From Aeromonas fluvialis (GTDB taxonomy: Bacteria; Pseudomonadota; Gammaproteobacteria; Enterobacterales; Aeromonadaceae): 64,000 nucleotides of DNA. Location: NCBI RefSeq assembly GCF_000819885.1, contig NZ_CDBO01000074.1, forward strand, positions 1 through 64,000, in the 5' to 3' direction. The first letter of the stretch is position 1. Every line of letters begins with the position of its first letter. The notes below the pieces were generated by a model. That model was given only the letters and a program-made list of their open reading frames with translations, did no database searches and was not told the origin of the DNA. Shown piece by piece: positions 9,484-17,518 of this stretch. A program made the translations under genes and the position numbers.

Positions 9484-10722
9484 TCAATCCTTGGCGGATT
9501 CCATCCCCCCCTCTTCGGAGTGCGCCGGCAGGATCAGGTTGAGCAGGATGGCGGCCACGGAGGCCAGACCCACACCGGCCAGCGCGAAGTCACCAATCTT
9601 CATCTCCAGGGCACCGACACCCACCGTCAGGGTCACGGCGACGATGGCGATGTTGCGCGACAGCCCCAGATCCACCTTGGACTCCACCAACGTCTTGAGA
9701 CCGATGGCAGCGATGGAACCGAACAGCAGCAGCATGATGCCGCCCATCACCGGCATGGGGATGGAGGTGAGCAGTGCATTGAACTTGCCGAAGAAGGCCA
9801 GAATGATGGCAAACACGGCCGCCCAGGTCATGGTGACCGGGTTGAAGTTGCGGGTGATCATCACGGCGCCGGTCACTTCGGCGTAGGTGGTCACCGGTGG
9901 GCCACCGATGAAACCAGCGAAGCAAACGCCGATGCCGTCACCGGCCAGCGTACGGTGCAAACCCGGATCCTTGGTGTAATCCTTGCCAGTCACGCCACCG
10001 ATGGCCAACACACCACCGATGTGCTCGATACAGGGGGCGATGGCCACTGGCAGCATGAACAACGCAGCAGCCCAGTTGATCTCCGGGGTTTCGAAATGGG
10101 GCAACGCCAGCCAGGGGGCGTTTACTATGCCATCGAAACTCACCTGGCCCATGAACACAGCCGAGACATAACCGGCGATCACGCCGCACAGAATGGGGAT
10201 GAGCTTGATCCAGCCCTTGCAGAACACAGCGGCAATCAGGGTGACCGCCAGCGAGATGCCAGCAAGGGTCAGCGCCGTGGTGGCGGGCACGACCTGCTCG
10301 CTGCCCGCGCGGCCCATCGCCATGTTGCAAGCCACCTGGGCCACGGAGAGGCCAATCACCATGATGACGGGACCAATCACCACAGGGGGCAGCAATTTAT
10401 GCACAAACCCCATCCCTTTTGCCCGGATCAACGCAGCCAGAATGAAGTACATGAAACCGGCGGCAAACAGGCCAAACATGGTGGAGGGCAATCCCCAGGT
10501 CTGGGTGGCATAGATGATGGGGGCGATAAAAGCGAAGCTGGATCCCAGGAAAATCGGGACCTGGCGGCGGGTGCAGAGCTGGAACAGCAGGGTGCCCACA
10601 CCAGCGCCAAGCAGGGCCATGGCGGGGTTCAGTCCGGTGAGCAGGGGCACCAGAACCATGGCACCAAAGGCGACAAACAGAATTTGCAGCCCGGCGACAC
10701 TTTGCTTGACTAGGGAAAACAT
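9484..10722 (-). CDS. uraA: NCS2 uracil/nucleobase permease (UraA type)
   Basis: The 412-residue integral membrane protein carries nucleobases, probably uracil with protons, across the inner membrane. It has ~12-14 hydrophobic segments, the family stretch FLGSSFAFIAP, the substrate-binding Glu in PCIEHIGG, and GGPPVTTYAEVTGAVMITR. It starts directly in the first membrane segment (MFSLVKQSVAGLQILF), shorter at the N-terminus than E. coli UraA. AAGGA lies five bases before the ATG. It is a single gene. Substrate choice between uracil and other bases cannot be settled by eye. Confidence 0.88.
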   Translation of the reverse strand: MFSLVKQSVAGLQILFVAFGAMVLVPLLTGLNPAMALLGAGVGTLLFQLCTRRQVPIFLGSSFAFIAPIIYATQTWGLPSTMFGLFAAGFMYFILAALIRAKGMGFVHKLLPPVVIGPVIMVIGLSVAQVACNMAMGRAGSEQVVPATTALTLAGISLAVTLIAAVFCKGWIKLIPILCGVIAGYVSAVFMGQVSFDGIVNAPWLALPHFETPEINWAAALFMLPVAIAPCIEHIGGVLAIGGVTGKDYTKDPGLHRTLAGDGIGVCFAGFIGGPPVTTYAEVTGAVMITRNFNPVTMTWAAVFAIILAFFGKFNALLTSIPMPVMGGIMLLLFGSIAAIGLKTLVESKVDLGLSRNIAIVAVTLTVGVGALEMKIGDFALAGVGLASVAAILLNLILPAHSEEGGMESAKD

Positions 10723-11028
10723 GGATGTCCTTAACTTTTTGACAGCTGATGGGGATATTTATCACTTTTCAGTTGTCACAAGACGTTTTCAAGGCACGAC
10801 ATGAACACAAAATCGTCAACCGTTACCTTTTACTGCTTGGGGAGGGCATGAAACTGGCTTTTTAGGCGGGATTCGTTGCTACAAGCATCGAGTACGCGAT
10901 TTTACGCATTATTGTGGTGAACGCCAATCGTTTTTCCATCCTCTTTATTGTGTTCATGGTCAAACATGCCTCGAACCCGGGGGCGCTCTATAATTGATCC
11001 TGTGCCCCCTGATGGACAAGGAGTCCCC
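10723..11028. other. Intergenic region between uraA and the Hint gene
   Basis: About 305 bases without a convincing gene. A perfect -10 hexamer TATAAT at 10989-10994 lies 34 bases before the Hint-gene start codon, but no good -35 box is visible at normal spacing. GGAG ahead of 11029 is the ribosome site. Confidence 0.45.
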
Positions 11029-12492
11029 ATGTCACAGCTTCCATTCAAGGCCAGCCAGCGCAGATTGCTGATCGGCTCGGCCATCGCACTCGCCCTGTTT
11101 GCGAACCCGTTCAGTTATGATTTCACCCACAATGAGTGGCAAATGAATCAGGCCTATGCCAAGTCCTGCTTTATTGCCGGTACCCGCATCACGATGGCCG
11201 ATGGGTCAACCCGCCCCATAGAGACGCTCCGGGCCGGTGAACGGGTGCTGGATCAGCATGGCGGCAGCAACCGGATCCTGGCCGTCGAACGGGTCATACT
11301 GGGCAAACGCAGGCTCTACGGGATCAACCAGCGGGCCCCCTTCTTTACCGCAGAGCACCCTCTGCTGACCACTCGGGGCTGGGCGGCCATCTCACCGGCC
11401 ATGACCCGAGCCGAAAATTCGCAGCTCACTGTGCTGCCGCTATTTACTGGCATGCAAATAGTGATTCGCCCGGCTGCTGTCATGGTGACGGGCAATCTGG
11501 CGCTGCAACCCCAACCAGCATTACTGCTGGTGGAGTCGCTCTGCTGGATTGACGCCCCGCCCACCACGGCATTGTTCAATCTGATCCTGGATGGCAGCCA
11601 CAGCTATATTGCCAATGAGCTGATCGTTCATAACAAAGGGGGTGATGGAGGCAGCGGCGGCGGCAGCAACAGCGGCGGCGGCAGCAACAGCAGCGGCGGC
11701 AGCAACAGCAGCGGCGGCAGCGACAGCGGCAGCGGCAGCGGCAGCGGCAGCGACAGCGATGGCGGCAGCGACAGCGATGGCGGCAGCGACAGCGATGGCG
11801 GCAGCGACAGCGATGGCGGCAGCGGCAGCGGCAGCGGCAGCGGCAGCGGCAGCGGCAGCGACAGCGGCAGCGGCAGCGACAGCGACAGCGATGGCGGCAG
11901 CGATGGCGGCAGCGATGGCGGCAGCGACAGCGATGGCGATGGCGGCGGTGATAACGACAGCAGCAGCCACGGTAATCAGGGTCAGGGAGAGCATGCCGGC
12001 GGAGAGCGGCATGGGGGGGGTGAACGGCATGCCGGTGGAGAAAAACATGCCGGGGGAGAACGCCATGGGGGGGGGCGCGGGTTTGGCAATGGCGTTGATG
12101 ACAACGACGTGGATGCCATCGATACCAACGGCAACAAGCTCAGAGGTGATGGCACCATCGATGACAACGGCCTGGATGCCATCGATGCCAACGGCAACAA
12201 GCTCAGAGGTGATGGCACAGTCGATGACAACGGCGTGGATGCCGTCGATGCCAACGGTAACAAGCTCAGAGGTGACGGCACAGTCGATGACAACGGCGTG
12301 GATGCCGTCGATGACAACGGCAACAAGCTCAGAGGTGACGGCACAGTCGATGACAACGGTGTAGATGCCGTCGATGCCATCGGCAACAAGCTCAGAGGTG
12401 ACGGCACAGTCGATGATCGCCAGCAAGTGCTTACCGATGAGCAAGAACGTGCTCTGCTTGACAACGGCTTTCGTCAACAGGGGCAACCATGA
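11029..12492 (+). CDS. Secreted Hint-domain protein with Gly/Ser linker and 21-residue repeats
   Basis: The 487-residue protein begins with a signal peptide ending near residue 44 (NQAYA followed by KSC). A Hint (hedgehog/intein) domain starts at Cys47 (CFIAGTRITMADGS), has the block-B motif TAEH at residues 107-110, and ends with HN at 201-202, so the self-cleavage residues of the family are present. No Cys, Ser or Thr follows the Asn, so C-terminal cleavage without splicing is more likely than splicing. Then come ~100 residues of Gly/Ser/Asp linker, a His/Gly/Glu stretch (GGERHAGGEKHAGG), and five 21-residue acidic repeats of the type DDNGVDAVD...KLRGDGTV. GGAG precedes the ATG at 11029. 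It overlaps the next lipoprotein gene by four bases, so the two are probably made together. The biological role is unknown. Confidence 0.8.
   Translation: MSQLPFKASQRRLLIGSAIALALFANPFSYDFTHNEWQMNQAYAKSCFIAGTRITMADGSTRPIETLRAGERVLDQHGGSNRILAVERVILGKRRLYGINQRAPFFTAEHPLLTTRGWAAISPAMTRAENSQLTVLPLFTGMQIVIRPAAVMVTGNLALQPQPALLLVESLCWIDAPPTTALFNLILDGSHSYIANELIVHNKGGDGGSGGGSNSGGGSNSSGGSNSSGGSDSGSGSGSGSDSDGGSDSDGGSDSDGGSDSDGGSGSGSGSGSGSGSDSGSGSDSDSDGGSDGGSDGGSDSDGDGGGDNDSSSHGNQGQGEHAGGERHGGGERHAGGEKHAGGERHGGGRGFGNGVDDNDVDAIDTNGNKLRGDGTIDDNGLDAIDANGNKLRGDGTVDDNGVDAVDANGNKLRGDGTVDDNGVDAVDDNGNKLRGDGTVDDNGVDAVDAIGNKLRGDGTVDDRQQVLTDEQERALLDNGFRQQGQP
11641..11952 (+). repeat. GGCAGC/GACAGC-type low-complexity tract inside the Hint gene
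   Basis: Short units of 3-9 bases (GGCAGC, GACAGC, GATGGC) repeat for ~310 bases and encode Gly, Ser and Asp. Such tracts gain or lose units easily, so the linker length probably varies among strains. Confidence 0.85.
12097..12411 (+). repeat. Five tandem 63-base repeats inside the Hint gene
   Basis: Units at 12097, 12160, 12223, 12286 and 12349 each encode 21 residues with conserved NGNKLRGDGT. They differ at only a few bases; the first is the most divergent and the last ends directly before DDRQQ. The Asp/Asn spacing could bind calcium, but this is inference. Confidence 0.9.
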
Positions 12493-12830
12493 TGCGCAAT
12501 CTGTTACCACTCCTCCTGCTCGGCCTCACTGGCTGCGCCACGGTAGACACGCCGCCGCTTTACCATCAGATGGATAAGGCAGATGTGCAACTGGCCAATC
12601 AGGCCCTTGCCAAGGCGCTGGAAACCCGCACCAAAGGGCAGAGCCTCACCTGGTTCAATCCTGCCAATCGTCACTCGGGCAGCGTCACGCCGCTGCGCAC
12701 CTTCCGCCATACCAGCGGGGAGTGGTGTCGCAACTATCGCGAGCAACTCTATATCGGCAAGACCAGCCAGCAGTGGCAGGATACCGCCTGCCGCAATCAG
12801 CAAGGGCGCTGGCGACCACTACGCACTTAG
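12489..12830 (+). CDS. Lipoprotein with surface-antigen C-terminal domain
   Basis: The 113-residue protein has a lipoprotein signal peptide with lipobox LTGC (Cys at residue ~16). The C-terminal half (WFNPANRHSGSVTPLRTFR, then CRNYREQLYIG and ACRNQQGRW) matches the C-terminal domain of 17-kDa-antigen/RT0821-type envelope lipoproteins. It is predicted to sit in the outer membrane facing the periplasm. Its ATG overlaps the stop of the Hint gene (ATGA), indicating translational coupling; an envelope lipoprotein co-made with a secreted Hint protein may help anchor it, which is inference. Confidence 0.8.
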   Translation: MMRNLLPLLLLGLTGCATVDTPPLYHQMDKADVQLANQALAKALETRTKGQSLTWFNPANRHSGSVTPLRTFRHTSGEWCRNYREQLYIGKTSQQWQDTACRNQQGRWRPLRT

Positions 12831-12848
12831 TACGTGACGGGATAAACG

Positions 12849-12873
12849 AAGGGGGTCGCAGCGCGACCCCCTT
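12849..12873. terminator. Convergent hairpin terminator
   Basis: AAGGGGGTCG-CAGCG-CGACCCCCTT lies between the lipoprotein gene and the convergent malic enzyme gene. T-runs are short on both sides. Confidence 0.65.
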
Positions 12874-12914
12874 GTCATCTTGGCCGACCCGTTATCCGGG
12901 CGGTGGATACGCGG

Positions 12915-14630
12915 TCATACCCGGCGATAAGGCAGGTAGACCGGCTCCCACATGTGGTTGAGGATATGCTGCTGCAGAGCCTGCCCAATCAACGGATGGG
13001 AGGGGTCCTTGCGCACGATATCTTTGAGCACGGCGGTGGCCACATGCACCGAGATGTTGCGCAATTCGCGAATACGCGGATAGACGGAGCCCTGTGCCAA
13101 ATCCTCCTCGCTCACGCATTCGGCCAGCGCAAAAGCGGCGGTGGTGAAGATATCCGGGGTGATCTCGCGGATCTGGCTGACAATCGCCGCCAGCCCCACT
13201 CCGGGGAAGATAAAGACGTTGTTGCCCTGACCGATACGGTAATCCTTGCCCTCAAAAGCGACATCCTTGAACGGGCTGCCGGTGGCGACGATAGCCTTGC
13301 CCTTGCTCCAGCGGTAGATATCCTCCGGCAGCGCTTCACAATTGGCGGTCGGGTTGGAGAGCGGGAACACCATGGGGCGCTCGCAGTGCTTTTGCAGCAA
13401 CTGGATATGCTCTTCCTTGAAGGCACCGCCCGAGCCGCTGGTCCCCAGCAACACGGTAATGGGCACATGACGCAGCACATCGGCCAGATTAGCCTTGCCG
13501 GGCACCTCGATATCCCAGCCCGCCAGCAGCAGCCCCGGCTTGGCATAGCGGCGCTTGTACTCGTCGAGCCCGTCCCGGTTGTCGCACACCAGTCCCTGGG
13601 TATCCAGAATGTAGATGCGATCGCGGGCCGCCTGCGGATCCATACCCTCGCGGATCATCCCCGCGCAGATCTGATCCGCCACCCCGACCCCACCGGCACC
13701 GGCGCCGTACACCAGATAGTTCTGCTGGCCCAGGGTCTCCCCCTTGACCTTGACCGCGCCGATAATACCTGCCAGCACCACGGCACCCGTACCTTGAATA
13801 TCATCGTTGAATGACGGCAGTGACTGTTGATAACGGGCCAGATTGTTGAAGGCGTTGGATTTGCTGAAGTCTTCCCACTGCAGCACCGCATTGGGGAAGT
13901 GGCGTTTGACCCCCTGCACGAACTTGTCGATGAACGCTTCATACTCCTTGCCGCGAATGCGCTTGTGGGGGCGGCCAAGGTACATGGGATCATCGAGTAG
14001 TTTCTGGTTGTCGGTGCCCACATCCAGCGCGATGGGCATGCAGCAGGCGGGATGGATCCCGGCCCCCAGGGTATAGAGCGCCAGCTTGCCGATGGGGATC
14101 CCCATGCCGCCAACGCCCTGATCGCCGATCCCCAGAATGCCCTGACTGTCGGTGACGACGATGATGCGGATCGATTTGGCATCGAAGTGGCGGGCCTGGA
14201 TCCCCATGTCATCCACATTGTCCGGGGTGATGTAGAGGCCGCGCGGCTTCTGGAAGCGGTGGCTGAACTCCTGACATGCCTTGCCCACGGTCGGGGTATA
14301 GATGTAGGGAGTCATCTCCTCCACATGGCGTGACAACAGGGCATAGAAGAGAGTCTCGTTGCGATCCTGCAGGGCACGCAGGTTCTGGTACTTCTCGATA
14401 TCGCTGCAAGCGCTCTTGAACCCCTCATACACTCGCTCGAGCTGGGCTTCAAAGGTTTGTACCTGAGGTGGCAGCAAACCATCGAGATCAAAATCGGCCC
14501 GCTCCTGTTCGGTGAAGGCAGTGCCCTTGTTGAGGTATCGATTGTTGAGCAGATCGGTGCCGGTCAGTGCAACGGGGCGAAAAGCCTGTCCCTGAGCATC
14601 TTTCCACAGCAGATATTGTCCGGTAGCCAT
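12915..14630 (-). CDS. maeA: NAD-dependent malic enzyme
   Basis: The enzyme oxidises and decarboxylates malate to pyruvate with reduction of NAD. The ~571-residue protein matches E. coli MaeA (SfcA). Visible are the N-terminal malic domain motif YIYTPTVGKACQEFSHRF, the metal/substrate region VTDSQGILGIGDQGVGGMGI, FNDDIQGTGAVVLAG, and the Rossmann dinucleotide motif VYGAGAGGVGVADQ. The second of two close ATGs (14630) is chosen since the AAGAGA ribosome site sits almost on the first (14636). It is a single gene with its own upstream region. Confidence 0.93.
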   Translation of the reverse strand: MATGQYLLWKDAQGQAFRPVALTGTDLLNNRYLNKGTAFTEQERADFDLDGLLPPQVQTFEAQLERVYEGFKSACSDIEKYQNLRALQDRNETLFYALLSRHVEEMTPYIYTPTVGKACQEFSHRFQKPRGLYITPDNVDDMGIQARHFDAKSIRIIVVTDSQGILGIGDQGVGGMGIPIGKLALYTLGAGIHPACCMPIALDVGTDNQKLLDDPMYLGRPHKRIRGKEYEAFIDKFVQGVKRHFPNAVLQWEDFSKSNAFNNLARYQQSLPSFNDDIQGTGAVVLAGIIGAVKVKGETLGQQNYLVYGAGAGGVGVADQICAGMIREGMDPQAARDRIYILDTQGLVCDNRDGLDEYKRRYAKPGLLLAGWDIEVPGKANLADVLRHVPITVLLGTSGSGGAFKEEHIQLLQKHCERPMVFPLSNPTANCEALPEDIYRWSKGKAIVATGSPFKDVAFEGKDYRIGQGNNVFIFPGVGLAAIVSQIREITPDIFTTAAFALAECVSEEDLAQGSVYPRIRELRNISVHVATAVLKDIVRKDPSHPLIGQALQQHILNHMWEPVYLPYRRV

Positions 14631-14805
14631 AGTCATTCTCTTTGATTTACGTGAAATTGCCGTTCGGCAGGAGAGTAATACTCATAATGAAATCAATCAT
14701 ATGACGTTTAATCGTTCGGTTTTGTGAGCTTGGCCATACCCTGCGGCCAAAATCCCCTGACACAGCCCTCCGGTGACAAAATATCGGCAGCAAGGAATAT
14801 GACTC

Positions 14806-15666
14806 ATGCTAGCATTGCGGACAACCCAGCCCCTTTACAGCATCACAGCCGGGAGTGACCCTGATGCCCTCGCCTCTGCCAGCCTGCGCCCCCTTCTTCT
14901 TGCCATGCGCCTGATCCCGCTGCTTGCTCTGTGGTTGTTTCTGACCTGCCAGTCGGCTCTCGCCGCACCGGGCCGGATGCTCAATATCATTGTCGGTGAA
15001 TGGCCCCCCTTCGTCTCCGAGCGATCAAAACAGCACGGACCCGTGGCTCACCTCATCAGCGATCTGTTCAAGGAGGCGGGCTATGAGGTGAAGTTCCACT
15101 TCGCCCCCTGGGGTCGGGTCTATTCGCTGGCGGCCAACAGCCAGCTCTACGATGCCACCGCCGTCTGGATGCACAAACCGGAGCGGGAGCAGGATTTTCT
15201 GTTCAGCGACGCGGTACTGCAGGAGCAGTTTGTCTTCTTTTCCCTCAAATCACGGCAGTTGCAGGCCGAGCGCCTTGAGCAGATCGCAGGCATGCGGTTG
15301 GGGGGCGATATCGCCTATAGCTACGGGCCCGATCTGGACAAGATGGTGGCCGATGACAAGGTGAGCCAGCAGCGGGTTACCGACGTGAAACAGAATTTCG
15401 GCAAGCTGCTGCGCGGGCGGATCGACCTCTATCCGCAAGAGCTGCGGGTCGGTCTGGCCGTGCTGCGCAGCCTGGATCCCGCCAGCGCGGCACGCATCAC
15501 CCACAGTCAGACCCCCTTTCTGCGCAACGACAGCTTCTTGATGTTCCCGCGCAAGATGCCTGATTCAGCCAAGTTGCGGGCTCAGTTCAATCAGCGGTTG
15601 CAGCAGGCCATCGCCAGCGGACGTTATCAGACCTACTTCGAGCGGCTGGCCCGAGAGGCCTATTGA
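14806..15666 (+). CDS. Periplasmic family-3 solute-binding-like protein
   Basis: The 286-residue protein has a hydrophobic export signal (LIPLLALWLFLTCQSALA) and a mature domain of the SBP_bac_3 type (NIIVGEWPPFVSE at the start, FAPWGRVYSLA, FLFSDAVLQEQFVFF, and the ending ASGRYQTYFERLA). AAGGA precedes the ATG at 14806, but this leaves ~33 residues before the signal core; the ATG at 14905 would give a standard signal peptide without a ribosome site. No transporter genes are beside it, so it may act as a stand-alone sensor or orphan binding protein. The ligand is unknown. Confidence 0.78.
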   Translation: MLALRTTQPLYSITAGSDPDALASASLRPLLLAMRLIPLLALWLFLTCQSALAAPGRMLNIIVGEWPPFVSERSKQHGPVAHLISDLFKEAGYEVKFHFAPWGRVYSLAANSQLYDATAVWMHKPEREQDFLFSDAVLQEQFVFFSLKSRQLQAERLEQIAGMRLGGDIAYSYGPDLDKMVADDKVSQQRVTDVKQNFGKLLRGRIDLYPQELRVGLAVLRSLDPASAARITHSQTPFLRNDSFLMFPRKMPDSAKLRAQFNQRLQQAIASGRYQTYFERLAREAY

Positions 15667-15843
15667 TCGTATTGAGGTCATCGGGAGGAAAAAACAACGG
15701 CGGGTGCTCCTTGTGGCAGCCACCGCCGTGATACTTGTCAGCCGCCAGCCCAACTCCCGCAATACCACCAAATAGCGCAGGTGCAGGTCTCGCGGCCCGC
15801 CATACTTTCTCACCCTTTGTCATCCTGAACGACCCGCCATCAA

Positions 15844-15865
15844 AAGGGGCGCCTCAGCGCCCCTT
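15844..15865 (-). terminator. Terminator at the end of the formate dehydrogenase operon
   Basis: AAGGGGCGC-CTCA-GCGCCCCTT lies 21 bases past the gamma-subunit stop. On the minus strand it is followed by TTTTG. The 15667-15843 stretch between it and the plus-strand gene holds no gene. Confidence 0.8.
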
Positions 15866-15886
15866 CCCTTTACTCTTTGTCGACCA

Positions 15887-16858
15887 TCAGCTTGATTTGC
15901 CCGCCTTGGGCTCATCGAGGGTGTGCTTCACCTCTTCATACCAGAGGTCGTGGTGCTCCTTGGCCCAGGTCTCGTCCACCTCGCCGGTCACCATCCCCTC
16001 CAGCGCCCCTTCCAGCTGGAACAGGCCCATGTAGATATGGAAGATGAAACCGCAGATAAGGATCAAGGCGCCTACGATATGGATAAAGCTGGCCCATTCC
16101 ATCTGGCGGCGCAGCTGGCCGAAGATGGGGAAGTCCAGGAACAGCCCGGTCGCCACGACGATGCTGCCAAACCAGATCAGCAGCCAGAAGATCGCCTTCT
16201 CGCCGCCGTTGGAGAAGCCTGCCGAGGGGTGACTCCCCTTGTGCTTGCCCAGCATGCCGCCAAACTTCATGAACCACTGCACATCCACCATATTGACGAT
16301 GTTGTGGCGGAACCACTTGATGAGCACCCCCATCAGGCAGAGGAAGAAGAGCGGCCCCACATAGTTGTGGAACACCTTGGCAAACCAGATCCAGTTCTCC
16401 CACACCCCGAGGCTCACCACCGGCTTGATGAAGTACTTGCCGTAGATGATGGCCAGCCCGGATCCTGCCAGGGTGAGGAACATGGCCGCCGTGGTCCAGT
16501 GCAGGGCCCTATCCATCCGGCTCCAGCGTTTGAGCTTGCGCCCGGTGCGCGGTTTGGAGAGCCTGGTCTGCCCCACGATCAGGTACATCAGACCGCACAT
16601 GGCCAAGGATCCAAAGATGGCGATGGCACCGAGCGGCGACACCCACTTGGTCTTCACCTCGAACCAGAGCTGGCCCGGCACCGAGATGAGTACCCCGTGC
16701 TCCGGCGAGCGGGAGGTGGTGGTTCCCTCCTGCCCGTCCTTCACCGCCCGCCAGTAGTCGGCGCCGGCAAAGCCGATCGTCTCCTTCTGGGCATCGGCGA
16801 AACCAGGCGCGCTGAACAGCAGGAAGGCTGTCAGCAGCGCTGTCAGCCAGTGTCTCAT
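15887..16858 (-). CDS. Formate dehydrogenase gamma subunit (cytochrome b556 type)
   Basis: The 323-residue membrane subunit passes electrons from the beta subunit to quinone. A signal peptide (residues 1-22) precedes a periplasmic stretch and ~5 membrane segments. Candidate haem-b ligand histidines are in ALHWTTAAMF, VFHNYVGPLFF and the pair in FIHIVGALILICGFIFHIYMG, as in FdnI/FdoI relatives. Its ATG overlaps the beta-subunit stop by four bases. It is longer than E. coli FdnI because of the N-terminal extension usual in the FDH3/Shewanella type. Confidence 0.92.
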   Translation of the reverse strand: MRHWLTALLTAFLLFSAPGFADAQKETIGFAGADYWRAVKDGQEGTTTSRSPEHGVLISVPGQLWFEVKTKWVSPLGAIAIFGSLAMCGLMYLIVGQTRLSKPRTGRKLKRWSRMDRALHWTTAAMFLTLAGSGLAIIYGKYFIKPVVSLGVWENWIWFAKVFHNYVGPLFFLCLMGVLIKWFRHNIVNMVDVQWFMKFGGMLGKHKGSHPSAGFSNGGEKAIFWLLIWFGSIVVATGLFLDFPIFGQLRRQMEWASFIHIVGALILICGFIFHIYMGLFQLEGALEGMVTGEVDETWAKEHHDLWYEEVKHTLDEPKAGKSS

Positions 16859-17514
16859 TGGCCGCCCTCCTGCTTGCCAAGCTTGAGCCCCTTGCCTCTG
16901 CCATCGCGCGGCTGGCTGGCGTCATGGAACAGATCCTGCTCATCCCCGCCCCAGGCGGCATGAGGGGCCCCGCGATAGGCAACCCGCTCGCGGAAGATAT
17001 CGGAGATCACCTGCGCATCCCCCGCCAGCAGCGCCTTGGTGGAGCAGAGCTCGGCACACATGGGCAGCTTGCCCTCGGCGATGCGGTTGGCGCCGTACTT
17101 CTGGCGCTCCGCTTCGCTGTGATCCTCTTCCGGGCCACCGGCGCAGAAGGTGCACTTGTCCATCTTGCCCCGATCGCCAAAGGCGGCGGTCTTCGGGAAC
17201 TGGGGGGCACCAAACGGGCAGGCAAACAGGCAGTAGCCACAACCGATGCAGAGATCCTTGTTGTGCAGCACTATGCCGTCGTCGGTGTGATAGAAGCAGT
17301 CGGCCGGGCAGACCGCCATGCAGGGGGCGTCGGTGCAGTGCATGCAGGCGACCGAGATGGAGGTCTCCCCCGGCAGGCCGTCGTTGAGGGTCACCACCCG
17401 GCGGCGCTGGATGCCCCACTCGAGGGCATCGTCGTTCTCGTTCTTGCACGCCGTCACACAGCCGTTGCACTCGATGCAGCGCTTGGTGTCACACATGAAT
17501 TTCATTCTGGCCAT
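16855..17514 (-). CDS. fdh3B: Formate dehydrogenase FDH3-type beta subunit, 4Fe-4S ferredoxin protein
   Basis: The 219-residue protein carries electrons between the catalytic and membrane subunits. Four cysteine groups are visible: CIECNGCVTAC, CMHCTDAPCMAVC, CIGCGYCLFAC, and CTFC with a later CAELC. This is the four-cluster DmsB/FdnH-like pattern. It has no membrane anchor of the FdnH kind. It begins four bases after the alpha-subunit stop and overlaps the gamma gene, so the three subunits are tightly coupled. Confidence 0.94.
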   Translation of the reverse strand: MARMKFMCDTKRCIECNGCVTACKNENDDALEWGIQRRRVVTLNDGLPGETSISVACMHCTDAPCMAVCPADCFYHTDDGIVLHNKDLCIGCGYCLFACPFGAPQFPKTAAFGDRGKMDKCTFCAGGPEEDHSEAERQKYGANRIAEGKLPMCAELCSTKALLAGDAQVISDIFRERVAYRGAPHAAWGGDEQDLFHDASQPRDGRGKGLKLGKQEGGQ

Positions 17515-17518
17515 GGGA

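Noticed and set aside
10770-10800. Possible PurR box upstream of uraA (AAGACGTTTTCAA)
   Set aside because: Only part of the consensus fits and symmetry is poor.
12097-12411. Regular repeats considered as a CRISPR array
   Set aside because: Units are directly adjacent without spacers and are in frame within a coding gene.
11521-12510. Ala-rich frames opposite and in the alternate frame of the Hint gene
   Set aside because: They arise from the GGCAGC-type repeats; the signal peptide, Hint motifs and ribosome site support only the plus-strand frame used.
14637-14805. Small gene between malic enzyme and the binding protein
   Set aside because: No frame with a ribosome site; it looks like two back-to-back promoters.
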